Of a stretch of 64,000 nucleotides of DNA, positions 9,144 to 20,207 are shown piece by piece. This DNA is from Chelatococcus sp. YT9. Lineage in GTDB: Bacteria; Pseudomonadota; Alphaproteobacteria; Rhizobiales; Beijerinckiaceae. Under the pieces are notes generated by a model, which made no database searches, was not told the origin of the DNA, and saw only the letters and a program-made list of their open reading frames with translations. The position numbers and the translations under genes were made by a program. The stretch lies in the NCBI RefSeq assembly GCF_018398315.1, contig NZ_JAHBRW010000001.1, positions 2,736,501 through 2,800,500 of the forward strand, given 5' to 3'. Within the stretch, counting starts at the first letter, position 1. The number at the start of each line of letters is the position of its first letter.

Positions 9144-10343
9144 ATGGGGCGTCGCCGTTCCCGCCTCGCCCTAGCCATGGATCTGAAGCCGAAAGCCTTT
9201 GCGCTGTTCGAGCGTCTGTCGCGGGTTGGTCGCCGCTCGCCGCTGCATCTCGGCTTCTTCCCGGATATCCGCCCCTATCCCGACCGTTTCGTCCAAGTCT
9301 TCCAGAACGACCGGTACAAGATGCGACTGGCGAGCGCGCTCTATGCGGAGGTGCTGCCGGAACTCGCAGTTGACAACTGGGATGTGAAGCTACCGAGCTT
9401 TTCGGAGGCGGATGAGACGATCATCCGCCGCTTCGTCGGCATCCTGCGGGATGCGATCGTTCCCGGCCACACCCTGACGCCAGTGGATGCCGAAAGCCTG
9501 GCCCAGCTCGCGCTGGACGAGAGCCGTCTCGCCAACTGGAACTTCGCCTATCCCGCGCCCATCCTGCTCAAGCGCCGCCTTGTCGAGGGGCTGGGCATCG
9601 TGTTGCCGCCCTATCCCCACTATGGGCATCTCTTACTCGATGTGCTGATGCCGATCGCTCACGCATTGCGGCTCGGGGCGGGCGAAGGTCGGAAGCTCAC
9701 CATCATCACAAAAGCCCATCGCATTCCGCTCATCAATGCTTTCGTGAGCGGTCTCAGGAAGCTTGGCCATTCCGTCGAGGTGATGGAACTGACGCCTTTC
9801 GAGCATGCGGTGGTCCCCGAGCTCCTGCTCACCCGTTCGCTGTGCCGCAATGTCGAGCGCGCCTATGGGCTCCGCGAATCTTTGCCTTACCTGCGTTCCA
9901 TCTTCGAGGCGGCCTATGGACCGGTTTCGGTCCCGGCATCGCCGCTCGTCTATTTCTCGCGGGGTCAGTCGCGGCTGCGGCGGTTGCTGAATGAGGATGA
10001 GCTTCGCCACGGGCTCGTCGCCCGCGGATTTTCAGTGTTCGAGGCAGGGTGGGGCAACCATCCCCAGCAAATAGCCACGTTCACCCAGGCGTCGGTACTG
10101 GTCGGTGTGCATGGGGCGGGCCTGGCGAACGTGGCGTGGATGCAGCCGGGCGCACATCTCGTCGAGATCTTCCCATCGACCTTCCGGAAGACCACCGGGC
10201 TGCATTGGGCAGCCGAGCATGATCTCGACTATGACTTCTTCCTGGCCTCAGCGGAAGGCGCGATGCAGAGCTTCAGCATCGATTGTCCCGCCTTCTTCGC
10301 CAAACTCGACGCCATCGTGACGCGATCGCAGCTACGACCTTAG
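9144..10343 (+). CDS. Glycosyltransferase family 61 protein
   Basis: A 399-residue protein of the GT61 (DUF563) family. The diagnostic C-terminal region runs from about residue 150: PYPHYGHLLLDVLMP, then VYFSRGQSRLRRLLNE, then VGVHGAGLANVAWMQPGA and LVEIFP. The H-G-A-G-L motif is the family hallmark. Family members transfer xylose or other sugars; bacterial members usually sit in surface-polysaccharide loci. The ATG at 9144 has AGGAG at 9131-9135. It is divergent from the O-antigen ligase-like gene. Donor and acceptor cannot be inferred. Confidence 0.88.
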   Translation: MGRRRSRLALAMDLKPKAFALFERLSRVGRRSPLHLGFFPDIRPYPDRFVQVFQNDRYKMRLASALYAEVLPELAVDNWDVKLPSFSEADETIIRRFVGILRDAIVPGHTLTPVDAESLAQLALDESRLANWNFAYPAPILLKRRLVEGLGIVLPPYPHYGHLLLDVLMPIAHALRLGAGEGRKLTIITKAHRIPLINAFVSGLRKLGHSVEVMELTPFEHAVVPELLLTRSLCRNVERAYGLRESLPYLRSIFEAAYGPVSVPASPLVYFSRGQSRLRRLLNEDELRHGLVARGFSVFEAGWGNHPQQIATFTQASVLVGVHGAGLANVAWMQPGAHLVEIFPSTFRKTTGLHWAAEHDLDYDFFLASAEGAMQSFSIDCPAFFAKLDAIVTRSQLRP

Positions 10344-10350
10344 TCGTAGC
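10331..10350 (+). terminator. Hairpin overlapping the GT61 stop codon
   Basis: GCTACGAC (10331-10338) pairs perfectly with GTCGTAGC (10343-10350) around CTTA, and the stop codon TAG lies within it at 10341-10343. No T-run follows, so it may be a transcript-end stabiliser rather than an intrinsic terminator. Confidence 0.4.
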
Positions 10351-10565
10351 CATTCCGATTATCGAAGAAAATCGCCTGAAACGGCCACTTTAGGGGCTCG
10401 ATCTCGTGACGGCCGCCCCGCGAAGCGGCCTTGACCTACATTTTTATGATTCTAGACTGTTCACGGTCCTTCGTGGCCACATGCAGGGGCATTGCACGGC
10501 GCCCCGCCCAATAGCGCAGAAGGGCTTTGTTCAAGTGCCCCATTCAGCCACCAAGGGAGCCCACC

Positions 10566-11063
<498 letters not shown>

Positions 11064-11155
11064 CGACCACGCCGAAATGGCCGGGCCGACGGCAAATAAC
11101 CAGAATCGGCAGGACTATATCCGGGAGAAGACGCCGGCAGGCGCGGGAGGCTGAG

Positions 11156-13516
<2,361 letters not shown>

Positions 13517-13577
13517 GGATCGGCAGCCCGACGTCAATGCGAGCTTCGCACCCGTTTCCCCCGTGGGAGAGACAGAC

Positions 13578-14405
13578 ATGTACGCCTTTGACTATCATCG
13601 CCCCGACAGCCTGCGTAAAGCCGTCAATCTCGCCGCCAGGGTAGAGGACGCGAAGTTCCTCGCCGGGGGGCACACGTTGCTTCCTACGATGAAGCAGCGG
13701 CTAGCCTCGCCCGCGGCGCTCATCGATCTCAACAAGGTCACGGAACTTTCAGGCATCGAACTGCGCGGGCGAACGGTCGTGATCGGCGCTATGACACGCC
13801 ATGCCGCCGTCGAGCAGTCGCCGGAGCTCCAACAGGCGCTGCCGGCGCTCGCCGAACTCGCCCACCTCATCGGTGATCCGCAAGTTCGCCACCGCGGCAC
13901 CATCGGCGGTTCCATCGCGAACAACGATCCCGCGGCGGATTATCCGGCGGCCTGCCTCGCACTGGGCGCGACCATTGTGACGACGAAACGCAAGCTGACG
14001 GCGGATGAATTCTTCACGGGCCTTTTCGAGACGGCGCTCGACGACGGCGAGATCATCACGAAGGTGATTTTTCCGGTGGTGAGTCGCGCTGCCTATGAGA
14101 AATTCCGCAACCCGGCGTCCCGTTATGCGCTCGCCGGCGTCTTCGTGGCCAAGCGTGGGAGCGACATTCGCGTCGCCGTCACGGGCGCGGGTGAAAACGG
14201 CGTCTTCCGACTGCCGGAGTTCGAGGCCGCGTTGAAGGTGCGTTTCTCGCCGAAGTCGATCGACGGCTTGAAAGTCTCCCCGGACGGCCTCATCGGCGAC
14301 ATCCACGCCGATCCGGCCTATCGCGCCCAGCTGGTAGCGGTGATGGCGCGGCGCGCGGTGGCCAAGGCGGCGGCGCGCCGTCTTGACGGCGCCACCTTGA
14401 CCTGA
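13578..14405 (+). CDS. coxM: Molybdenum hydroxylase FAD subunit (CoxM-like)
   Basis: A 275-residue flavoprotein subunit. The FAD_binding_5 domain shows AGGHTLLPTMKQRL (pyrophosphate binding) and GTIGGSIANNDPAADYPA (isoalloxazine region), and a CO_deh_flav_C domain follows from about residue 165. It accepts electrons from CoxS and passes them to the quinone pool or another acceptor. The ATG at 13578 has GGGAGA at 13565-13570; a GTG at 13563 in the same frame lies before that site and is less likely. It sits 61 bp after coxL in the same operon. Confidence 0.92.
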   Translation: MYAFDYHRPDSLRKAVNLAARVEDAKFLAGGHTLLPTMKQRLASPAALIDLNKVTELSGIELRGRTVVIGAMTRHAAVEQSPELQQALPALAELAHLIGDPQVRHRGTIGGSIANNDPAADYPAACLALGATIVTTKRKLTADEFFTGLFETALDDGEIITKVIFPVVSRAAYEKFRNPASRYALAGVFVAKRGSDIRVAVTGAGENGVFRLPEFEAALKVRFSPKSIDGLKVSPDGLIGDIHADPAYRAQLVAVMARRAVAKAAARRLDGATLT

Positions 14406-14452
14406 GACGGCTAGGCAGCCGGGCCTCGGAAAGCTCCGGCTGGAGTAACTGC

Positions 14453-15364
14453 ATGACATCCCTGCCGTCTTCCATCGATGAGACACTCACGCTTCTCGGC
14501 AACGCCGGCTATGTGGCGGACCGGCCGCTCGCGACGGTGTTGTTTCTTTCCCTCCGAATGGGCCGCCCGCTGTTCCTTGAAGGCGAGGCGGGCGTTGGCA
14601 AGACCGAGATTGCGAAGGTTCTGGCGGGGGCGCTTGGCCGCCGCCTCATCCGCCTCCAATGCTACGAGGGGCTCGATGTCGCTTCGGCGGTTTATGAGTG
14701 GAACTATGCGGCGCAAATGATGGCGATCCGTCTGGGCGAAGCGGCGGGCGAAACGGATCGGGAGCGGCTTGAGGCGGACGTGTTCTCCGAACGTTATCTC
14801 CTGAAGCGGCCACTTCTGCAGGCGTTGGAACCTGACACCGTGGGACCGCCCGTGCTTCTGATCGACGAGCTGGACCGCACGGACGAGGCCTTTGAAGCTT
14901 TCCTGCTGGAGGTCTTATCTGACTTCCAGGTTACGGTGCCGGAATTCGGCACGATCCGGGCCGACAATCCACCCATCGTCCTGATCACATCCAATCGCAC
15001 GCGTGAGGTGCATGACGCCCTGAAGCGTCGTTGCCTCTATCACTGGGTCGATTATCCCGACGCGGAACGGGAGCTTGCCATCGTCCGCGCCCGTCTCCCG
15101 CAGGCTCCGGCCGAGCTCACGCGGGAAATCGTCGCCTTCGTCCAAGCTATTCGCAAGGAGGAGCTCTTCAAGGCGCCGGGCGTCGCCGAGACGCTTGACT
15201 GGGCGTCGGCGCTGGTCGAGCTCGACGCCGTTGCACTCGATCCGGCTGTGGTGTCGGACACGCTGGGCGTGCTCCTGAAGTACCAGGACGACATCCAGAA
15301 AATGCAAGGCTCGGCCGTGAAGGCGATGCTTGACGCCGTGCAGGCCGAGCTGAAGGCGGCGTGA
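14453..15364 (+). CDS. coxD: MoxR family AAA+ ATPase (CoxD-like)
   Basis: A 303-residue AAA+ ATPase. Walker A is GEAGVGKTE (about residues 43-51) and Walker B is LLIDELDRTDEAFEAFLLEV, followed by sensor 1 in IVLITSNRTREV. CoxD is a MoxR-type chaperone that in carboxidotrophs is required for maturing the CODH active site; it usually works with a VWA protein such as the CoxE encoded next, whose GTG overlaps this stop. This cluster lacks the Cu-binding cysteine in CoxL, so the exact maturation step is unclear. Confidence 0.93.
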   Translation: MTSLPSSIDETLTLLGNAGYVADRPLATVLFLSLRMGRPLFLEGEAGVGKTEIAKVLAGALGRRLIRLQCYEGLDVASAVYEWNYAAQMMAIRLGEAAGETDRERLEADVFSERYLLKRPLLQALEPDTVGPPVLLIDELDRTDEAFEAFLLEVLSDFQVTVPEFGTIRADNPPIVLITSNRTREVHDALKRRCLYHWVDYPDAERELAIVRARLPQAPAELTREIVAFVQAIRKEELFKAPGVAETLDWASALVELDAVALDPAVVSDTLGVLLKYQDDIQKMQGSAVKAMLDAVQAELKAA

Positions 15365-16602
15365 GCGAGGCTCGGGACAACGGAGGACAGGTGGCGCGGC
15401 AAGGAGAGGCTGCTGGCCATCTCGCCGATAACATCGCCTATTTTGCGCGGGCGCTGCGCACGGCGGGGTTGCCGGTCGGGCCAGGAGCTGTGATCGACGC
15501 GATCGGCGCGGTCGAGGCAGCTCATGTCGGCACGCGCGCGGACTTCTACTGGACGCTGCACGCCATTTTCGTGAAAAAGCACGAGCAGACGGTGATTTTC
15601 GACCAGGCGTTCCGCCTGTTCTGGCGTCGACGCGCGCTCGTCGAAAAGCTGATTGCTGCTCTGTCTCCGATCGCGCCGGGCGAACAGAAGTCGGAGGATA
15701 AGCCTAAGCCCGGCGCGGAGCGTGTGGCGAGCGCCTTTCCTTCGGCCAAGCGCGAGCCTCCGCCGCCAAAGCGTGAGCTCGAGTTGTCGGCCCAGTTCAC
15801 GATGTCGGATCGTGAGCGGTTGGCGAGCCGCGATTTCGCTCAGATGTCGGCCGCGGAGGTCGCGCAGGCCAAGCAACTCATCGCGCGGCTCGTTCTCCCT
15901 CGGGACAAAGTCGAGACCCGCCGCTGGCGCGCGGACCATCGTGGCCGGCGCATCGATGCCCGCGCCAGTTTTCGCCGCGCGCTGGCGACCGGCGGGCATT
16001 TTGTCGATCTCGCATGGCGGCGGCGCGATGAACGCCATCCGCCAATCGTCGCGCTGGTGGATATATCGGGTTCGATGGCGGACTACAGCCGTCTCTTCCT
16101 GCATTTCCTGCACGCGCTTTCCGGGCGACGGCCCGTGGCGAGCTTCGTTTTCGGCACACGCCTCACCAACATCACGCGGGCGCTCGCGCGGCGTGATCCC
16201 GATGAGGCGCTCGCCAGCGCCTCGCTGCTGGTCAAAGATTGGGAAGGCGGCACCCGGGTCGCCGCCTCCCTCGCTCAGTTCAATCGCCAGTGGTCGCGAC
16301 GTGTGCTGGCCCAGGGCGCGATCGTGTTGATGTTCACCGATGGCCTGGAGCGGGAGGTCACACACGAGCTCGGGGCCGCGATGGACCGTCTGCATCGCTC
16401 CTGTCGACGGCTCATCTGGCTCAATCCGCTCCTGCGCTATGATGGCTTTCAGGCTAAGGCGGGGGGAATACGCGCCATGCTGCCGCATGTCGACGAGTTC
16501 AGGACCATGCATAACCTGAACGCCATGGAGGCGTTGGTCGAGGCGCTGTCGGCGCAGACGGGCGGGGCGGACCCGCGCCGATGGTTGCTGCCCGCCGCGT
16601 GA
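15361..16602 (+). CDS. coxE: VWA domain-containing protein (CoxE-like)
   Basis: A 413-residue protein of the CoxE family. The C-terminal von Willebrand factor A domain has the metal-binding motif VALVDISGSMADYS near residue 230 and continues to LFTD-like VLMFTDGLEREV. The N-terminal half (about 1-200) is the family-specific region, with a Pro/Lys-rich linker (SAKREPPPPKREL). It starts at a GTG that overlaps the coxD stop by 4 bases. MoxR ATPase and VWA protein pairs act together in metal or cofactor insertion, here presumably on the CoxL-like subunit. Confidence 0.92.
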   Translation: MSEARDNGGQVARQGEAAGHLADNIAYFARALRTAGLPVGPGAVIDAIGAVEAAHVGTRADFYWTLHAIFVKKHEQTVIFDQAFRLFWRRRALVEKLIAALSPIAPGEQKSEDKPKPGAERVASAFPSAKREPPPPKRELELSAQFTMSDRERLASRDFAQMSAAEVAQAKQLIARLVLPRDKVETRRWRADHRGRRIDARASFRRALATGGHFVDLAWRRRDERHPPIVALVDISGSMADYSRLFLHFLHALSGRRPVASFVFGTRLTNITRALARRDPDEALASASLLVKDWEGGTRVAASLAQFNRQWSRRVLAQGAIVLMFTDGLEREVTHELGAAMDRLHRSCRRLIWLNPLLRYDGFQAKAGGIRAMLPHVDEFRTMHNLNAMEALVEALSAQTGGADPRRWLLPAA

Positions 16603-16657
16603 GCTACGATATATCGAAGCAGGCATTAGCCTTGCTTACAACAATGGGAAACCGCCG

Positions 16658-16981
16658 ATGCTCGCGACCGATGATCAGATCCTGAACGAGGCGGAGGCCT
16701 GGAAGCGCGCTGGCCGCGAGGTGGCGATCGCCACGGTGGTCGAGACCTGGGGCTCCGCGCCCCGACCGGTCGGCAGTCATCTCGTCATAGACGGGGAGGG
16801 TAATTTTCTCGGCTCGGTATCCGGTGGCTGCGTGGAGGGCGAGGTCATCACCCAGGCGCTCGATGTCATCGCCGAGGCAACGCCCCGCATGTTGGAATTT
16901 GGCGTCGCCGACGAGACCGCCTGGCGCGCAGGGCTTTCCTGCGGCGGTCGAATCCGTGTCTTCGTCGAACCGTTGATCTGA
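16658..16981 (+). CDS. XdhC/CoxI family protein, N-terminal domain only
   Basis: A 107-residue protein that is only the XdhC_CoxI domain. It contains ATVVETWGSAPRPVGSHL, GSVSGGCVEGEV and LSCGGRIRVFVE, all conserved in that domain. XdhC proteins bind the molybdenum cofactor, protect its sulfuration and deliver it to the hydroxylase. The usual second half (the Rossmann domain) is encoded by the next gene 19 bp downstream, so the canonical two-domain protein is split into two genes here. Confidence 0.88.
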   Translation: MLATDDQILNEAEAWKRAGREVAIATVVETWGSAPRPVGSHLVIDGEGNFLGSVSGGCVEGEVITQALDVIAEATPRMLEFGVADETAWRAGLSCGGRIRVFVEPLI

Positions 16982-17000
16982 GCGCCTTAGGGGGCACGCC

Positions 17001-17699
17001 ATGAAGCTTGAACAACTCGCTGCCCTGAATGCTGAGCGGGCTGCGCGGAGGGCGGCCGTCCTGGTGACGCCTTTCGCTGCTGGCGAACAGCGGCTTGTGA
17101 AGGCGGTGGAGGCCGCGAGCGATCCCCTTGCGGAGGCCATCATCGAGCGACTTCGGCTTGGCAAGAGCGGTGTGATTGAGACGGAAAGCGGCGGTTATTT
17201 CCTCACCGTACAGGTGCCCCCTGTCAGGCTCGTCGTGACGGGAGCGGTGCATATCAGCCAGGCGCTGGTGCCCATGGCGCGGCTCCTTGATCTAGACGTC
17301 ACCGTCATTGATCCGCGCACGGCCTTTGCCTCTCCGGAGCGCTTTCCCGACGTTCGGCTTTTGGCCGAATGGCCGGAAGAGGCGCTCAAGGACATGCCCT
17401 TCGATCGGTATACGGCCTTCGCCGCGTTGACCCATGACCCCAAGATTGATGATCCCGCACTTGTGGCGGCATTGAGAAGCGACGCCTTTTATGTGGGTGC
17501 GCTCGGATCGCGCAAGACCCACGCCAAGCGGCTCGACCGCTTGAAGGCGCAGGGCCTTTCCGACGCGGATGTCGCGCGCATCAAGGCGCCCATCGGATTG
17601 CCGATCGGCGCTGTCAGCCCGGCCGAGATCGCGCTCGCCATTCTGGGCGAGGTCGTGGCCGCGCTGCGGCTCGATGCCCCGCGGGAGCGGGCGTCGTGA
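17001..17699 (+). CDS. XdhC family protein with C-terminal Rossmann domain (CoxI-like)
   Basis: A 232-residue protein. The first 70 or so residues are a degenerate XdhC_CoxI-like segment (VLVTPFAAGEQRL). The rest is the XdhC_C Rossmann domain with VRLVVTGAVHISQALVPMA, VTVIDPRTAFASPERFP and YVGALGSRKTHAKRLDRL, ending in GLPIGAVSPAEIALAILGE. All are characteristic of XdhC/CoxI. It should work with the 107-residue protein upstream to load and sulfurate the molybdenum cofactor of the CoxL-like enzyme. The stop overlaps the next gene's GTG by 4 bases. Confidence 0.9.
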   Translation: MKLEQLAALNAERAARRAAVLVTPFAAGEQRLVKAVEAASDPLAEAIIERLRLGKSGVIETESGGYFLTVQVPPVRLVVTGAVHISQALVPMARLLDLDVTVIDPRTAFASPERFPDVRLLAEWPEEALKDMPFDRYTAFAALTHDPKIDDPALVAALRSDAFYVGALGSRKTHAKRLDRLKAQGLSDADVARIKAPIGLPIGAVSPAEIALAILGEVVAALRLDAPRERAS

Positions 17700-18751
17700 A
17701 ATTCGGACCGGTGAGCGTTCAGGAGGCGGAAGGCGCCATCGTTGCGCATTCCCTTCGGCTGCCAGCGCGGGTCATCAAGAAAGGCCATCGCCTCGCTGCT
17801 GCCGACATCACCGATCTGCAGGCGGCGGGTATTGCCTCCCTCACCGCTGCACGTCTGGAGCGGGATGATGTGCCCGAAGACGAGGCAGCGGCGGCCCTCG
17901 CGAAGGCGGTGGCGGGGCCGGGGGTCAGGGTGGAGGCGCCGTTCACGGGGCGCTCCAATCTTTATGCGACACTATCCGGCGTGCTTGTCGTCGACAGCCC
18001 CGGGATCGATGCCGTCAACGCCGTGGATGAAACGGTGACAATGGCCACACTGCCCGCCTACAGGCCCGTGGCTGCCGGCGACATGGTCGGCACGGTCAAG
18101 ATCATTCCTTATGCCGTCGCCGGCGCGATCCTCACCCGAACGCTGGAGTTAGCCACCCAGGGAACGGCCCTCGTGCGCGTCGCTCCCTACCGCGCGCGGC
18201 GTGTGGCGGTTATCTCGACGCGCCTTCCTTCCCTCAAGGAAAGCACCATCAACAAGACGTTGAAAGTCTTGCGTCAGCGCCTCGCGCCAGCGGGCGCGAC
18301 AGTGGTCGCGGACGTGAGGGTGGACCATTCAACCGAGGCCCTGGCCGCGGCCATTGCCGCGATCGACAGCGCGGGAGCCGACCTTCTCGTCATCTTCGGC
18401 GCCTCGGCGGTGGCAGACCGCCGGGATGTGGTGCCGGCGGCGCTCGAGGCCGTTGGCGGTGAAATCCGCCATCTCGGCATGCCGGTTGATCCCGGCAACC
18501 TGCTGCTTCTGGGCGAACGGGCCGGCCGGCCCGTGCTCGGTGCCCCAGGATGCGCGCGCTCGCCTAAGGAGAACGGCTTCGACTGGGTGCTGCATCGGCT
18601 GCTCGCCGGCCTCGCCGTGACCCGCGCCGACATCACCCGGCTCGGGGTAGGCGGGCTGCTCATGGAAATCCGGTCGCGCCCGCAGCCGAGAGAGGGTGGG
18701 GAACCCGAGTTGGACGCCAATGGTCATGATGGCCATGGGGAGGGCGGATGA
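17696..18751 (+). CDS. Molybdopterin-binding protein (MoCF biosynthesis domain)
   Basis: A 351-residue cytoplasmic protein. The N-terminal part resembles the SAF-like/MoeA-type region of molybdopterin-binding proteins (GAIVAHSLRLPARVIKKGH). The C-terminal half holds a MoCF_biosynth fold with ADLLVIFGASAVADRRDVVP and MPVDPGNLLLLGE followed by LGAPGCARSPKENG. In related bacteria this module is often fused to the nucleotidyltransferase encoded next; here they are two genes with a 4-base ATGA overlap. It probably acts in making the cytidylated or sulfurated cofactor for the hydroxylase. It begins with GTG, overlapping the preceding stop. Confidence 0.85.
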   Translation: MKFGPVSVQEAEGAIVAHSLRLPARVIKKGHRLAAADITDLQAAGIASLTAARLERDDVPEDEAAAALAKAVAGPGVRVEAPFTGRSNLYATLSGVLVVDSPGIDAVNAVDETVTMATLPAYRPVAAGDMVGTVKIIPYAVAGAILTRTLELATQGTALVRVAPYRARRVAVISTRLPSLKESTINKTLKVLRQRLAPAGATVVADVRVDHSTEALAAAIAAIDSAGADLLVIFGASAVADRRDVVPAALEAVGGEIRHLGMPVDPGNLLLLGERAGRPVLGAPGCARSPKENGFDWVLHRLLAGLAVTRADITRLGVGGLLMEIRSRPQPREGGEPELDANGHDGHGEGG

Positions 18752-19362
18752 GCGGGGTCGCTGCGATTGTCCTTGCCGCGGGTCGCTCGACGCGAATGGG
18801 ACCAGTCAACAAGCTTACGATCCCGCTTGCCGGCAAACCGCTGGTCCTCCACGCCGTGCTGGCGGCGCTCGGCTCGAAGGCGCGCCCTATAGTCGTGGTC
18901 ACGGGACATGAGGCGGAAACTATGACCGGTGTCTTGGCGGGTCTGCCGGTTTCGCCGGTGTACAACGCGGCCTATGCAACCGGTCTCGCTTCCTCCCTCC
19001 AAGCGGGGATCGCAGCTCTTCCGGACAACGTCGATGGTGCGCTGATCGTGCTCGGTGACATGCCGGTCGTCCCGTCATCGCTGCTCGACAGTTTGATCGA
19101 CGCCTTCATCCATTCCCTGGACACTGCGTCTTCTTATGCGGCGGTCGTGCCGACCCTTGGCGGGAAGTGGGGCAACCCGGTGCTTTTGTCGCGCGGGCTG
19201 TTTCCGCCGGTGATGAGGCTTACCGGTGATGAGGGTGCTCGGCGGCTCCTCGCACGCGAGAACGTGCTCCAGATCGCCGTGGATGATCCCGCGATCGTCG
19301 GCGATGTCGATACCCCGGAGGCGCTTGCTGCTATCCAGCAGAATTTTCCCCGGACTCGCTGA
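18748..19362 (+). CDS. Molybdenum cofactor nucleotidyltransferase (MocA/MobA-like)
   Basis: A 204-residue NTP transferase. It has the nucleotide-binding loop AAIVLAAGRSTRMGPVNKL, the GKPLVLHAV segment, NAAYATGLASSLQAGIAAL and the metal-binding LIVLGDMPVV. The N-A-x-(Y/W)-x-x-G-(L/M)-x-x-S motif is typical of MocA, which forms molybdopterin cytosine dinucleotide. That is the cofactor form used by xanthine-oxidase-family enzymes such as the CoxL-like subunit. It is the last gene of the cox-type operon; the next gene is 137 bp away. Confidence 0.88.
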   Translation: MSGVAAIVLAAGRSTRMGPVNKLTIPLAGKPLVLHAVLAALGSKARPIVVVTGHEAETMTGVLAGLPVSPVYNAAYATGLASSLQAGIAALPDNVDGALIVLGDMPVVPSSLLDSLIDAFIHSLDTASSYAAVVPTLGGKWGNPVLLSRGLFPPVMRLTGDEGARRLLARENVLQIAVDDPAIVGDVDTPEALAAIQQNFPRTR

Positions 19363-19499
19363 GACAGGCGCGTCCACCTCGAAAAATGGCACATGACGCA
19401 ATTGTGATCTATCTCGACGAGAGGTGGCCATTCATGCCATAGAAATGGGCAGGCAGGGCGAGCTCGTTCGCCCGTCGCCGCCCACTGAAGTATCTGGCC

Positions 19500-20207
19500 A
19501 TGCAGGCATTAGAGCTCGCCGACGTCACGGTTTCCTATCGCGACCGTGGGAACTGTGAACTCTCTGTCCCCCGACTGGGGATCGGGCGTGGGGTCATGGC
19601 GGCTGTGACCGGCCGCGCTGACATCGGCAAGCGAGCGCTCCACAACATTCTCGCGGGATTGGAGAAGCCGACGACCGGTCGGGTGGTGTGGAACGGGGTG
19701 GATATCGCGGCGCTTTCCGCGCCCAAGCGCGACCTCTGGCGGGCGCGTCATATGGGGCTCATGTCCCGTGAAACGCATCTTTTTCCCGGTCTCAGCATCA
19801 TGGACAATGTGTTGCTGCCGACTGACCTTGGCCGCAACTCCGGCTTCGGATTCTGGCGCGGCGCTAAGGACCGGCGCGCGCGAGCCGTCAAGCTGATGGG
19901 GCAAGTTGGTCTCCTGGAGCCCGGCAGGCTGGTCGATGGTCTCGCCCGGGACGAGCGGCGGCGAGTGGCGCTCGCGCGGATGCTGCTCAAGCGTCCCGAG
20001 ATTCTCCTCGTGGACGATCCGACGGGGGACCTGCCGCAGCATGCCGCGGAAGCGATCGGCGACAGTCTTCTAGCGCTCGCTCGTCAGGAACGCGTCACGC
20101 TTGTCGCCTTTACCGATGACGAGCGGTTGATCAGCCGTGTTGATCATGTGGTTCCGCTGCGCGCGGGTCGTATTCTATCTGAGGGCTGCGTGGAGATCGC
20201 ATCGTGA
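19500..20207 (+). CDS. ABC transporter ATP-binding protein, LolD/MacB-type, with degenerate catalytic motifs
   Basis: A 235-residue protein with the overall pattern of the ATPases that pair with FtsX/MacB permeases. The catalytic sites are altered. Walker A reads GRADIGKR (38-45), with Arg where Ser/Thr binds Mg. The Q-loop Gln is Ser at about 89. The LSGGQ signature is LARDE (148-152). Walker B is ILLVDDP, with Asp173 at the catalytic Glu position. The H-loop His is Asp206 (AFTDDE). The reading frame is intact and the stop overlaps the permease GTG by 4 bases, so the gene is probably expressed, but it is unlikely to hydrolyse ATP normally. The ribosome-binding site is weak. Confidence 0.8.
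   Translation: MQALELADVTVSYRDRGNCELSVPRLGIGRGVMAAVTGRADIGKRALHNILAGLEKPTTGRVVWNGVDIAALSAPKRDLWRARHMGLMSRETHLFPGLSIMDNVLLPTDLGRNSGFGFWRGAKDRRARAVKLMGQVGLLEPGRLVDGLARDERRRVALARMLLKRPEILLVDDPTGDLPQHAAEAIGDSLLALARQERVTLVAFTDDERLISRVDHVVPLRAGRILSEGCVEIAS

Noticed and set aside
15052..16626. Open frame of 524 codons on the minus strand opposite coxD and coxE
   Set aside because: Antisense to conserved coding sequence, rich in Arg and Gln, with no recognisable family.
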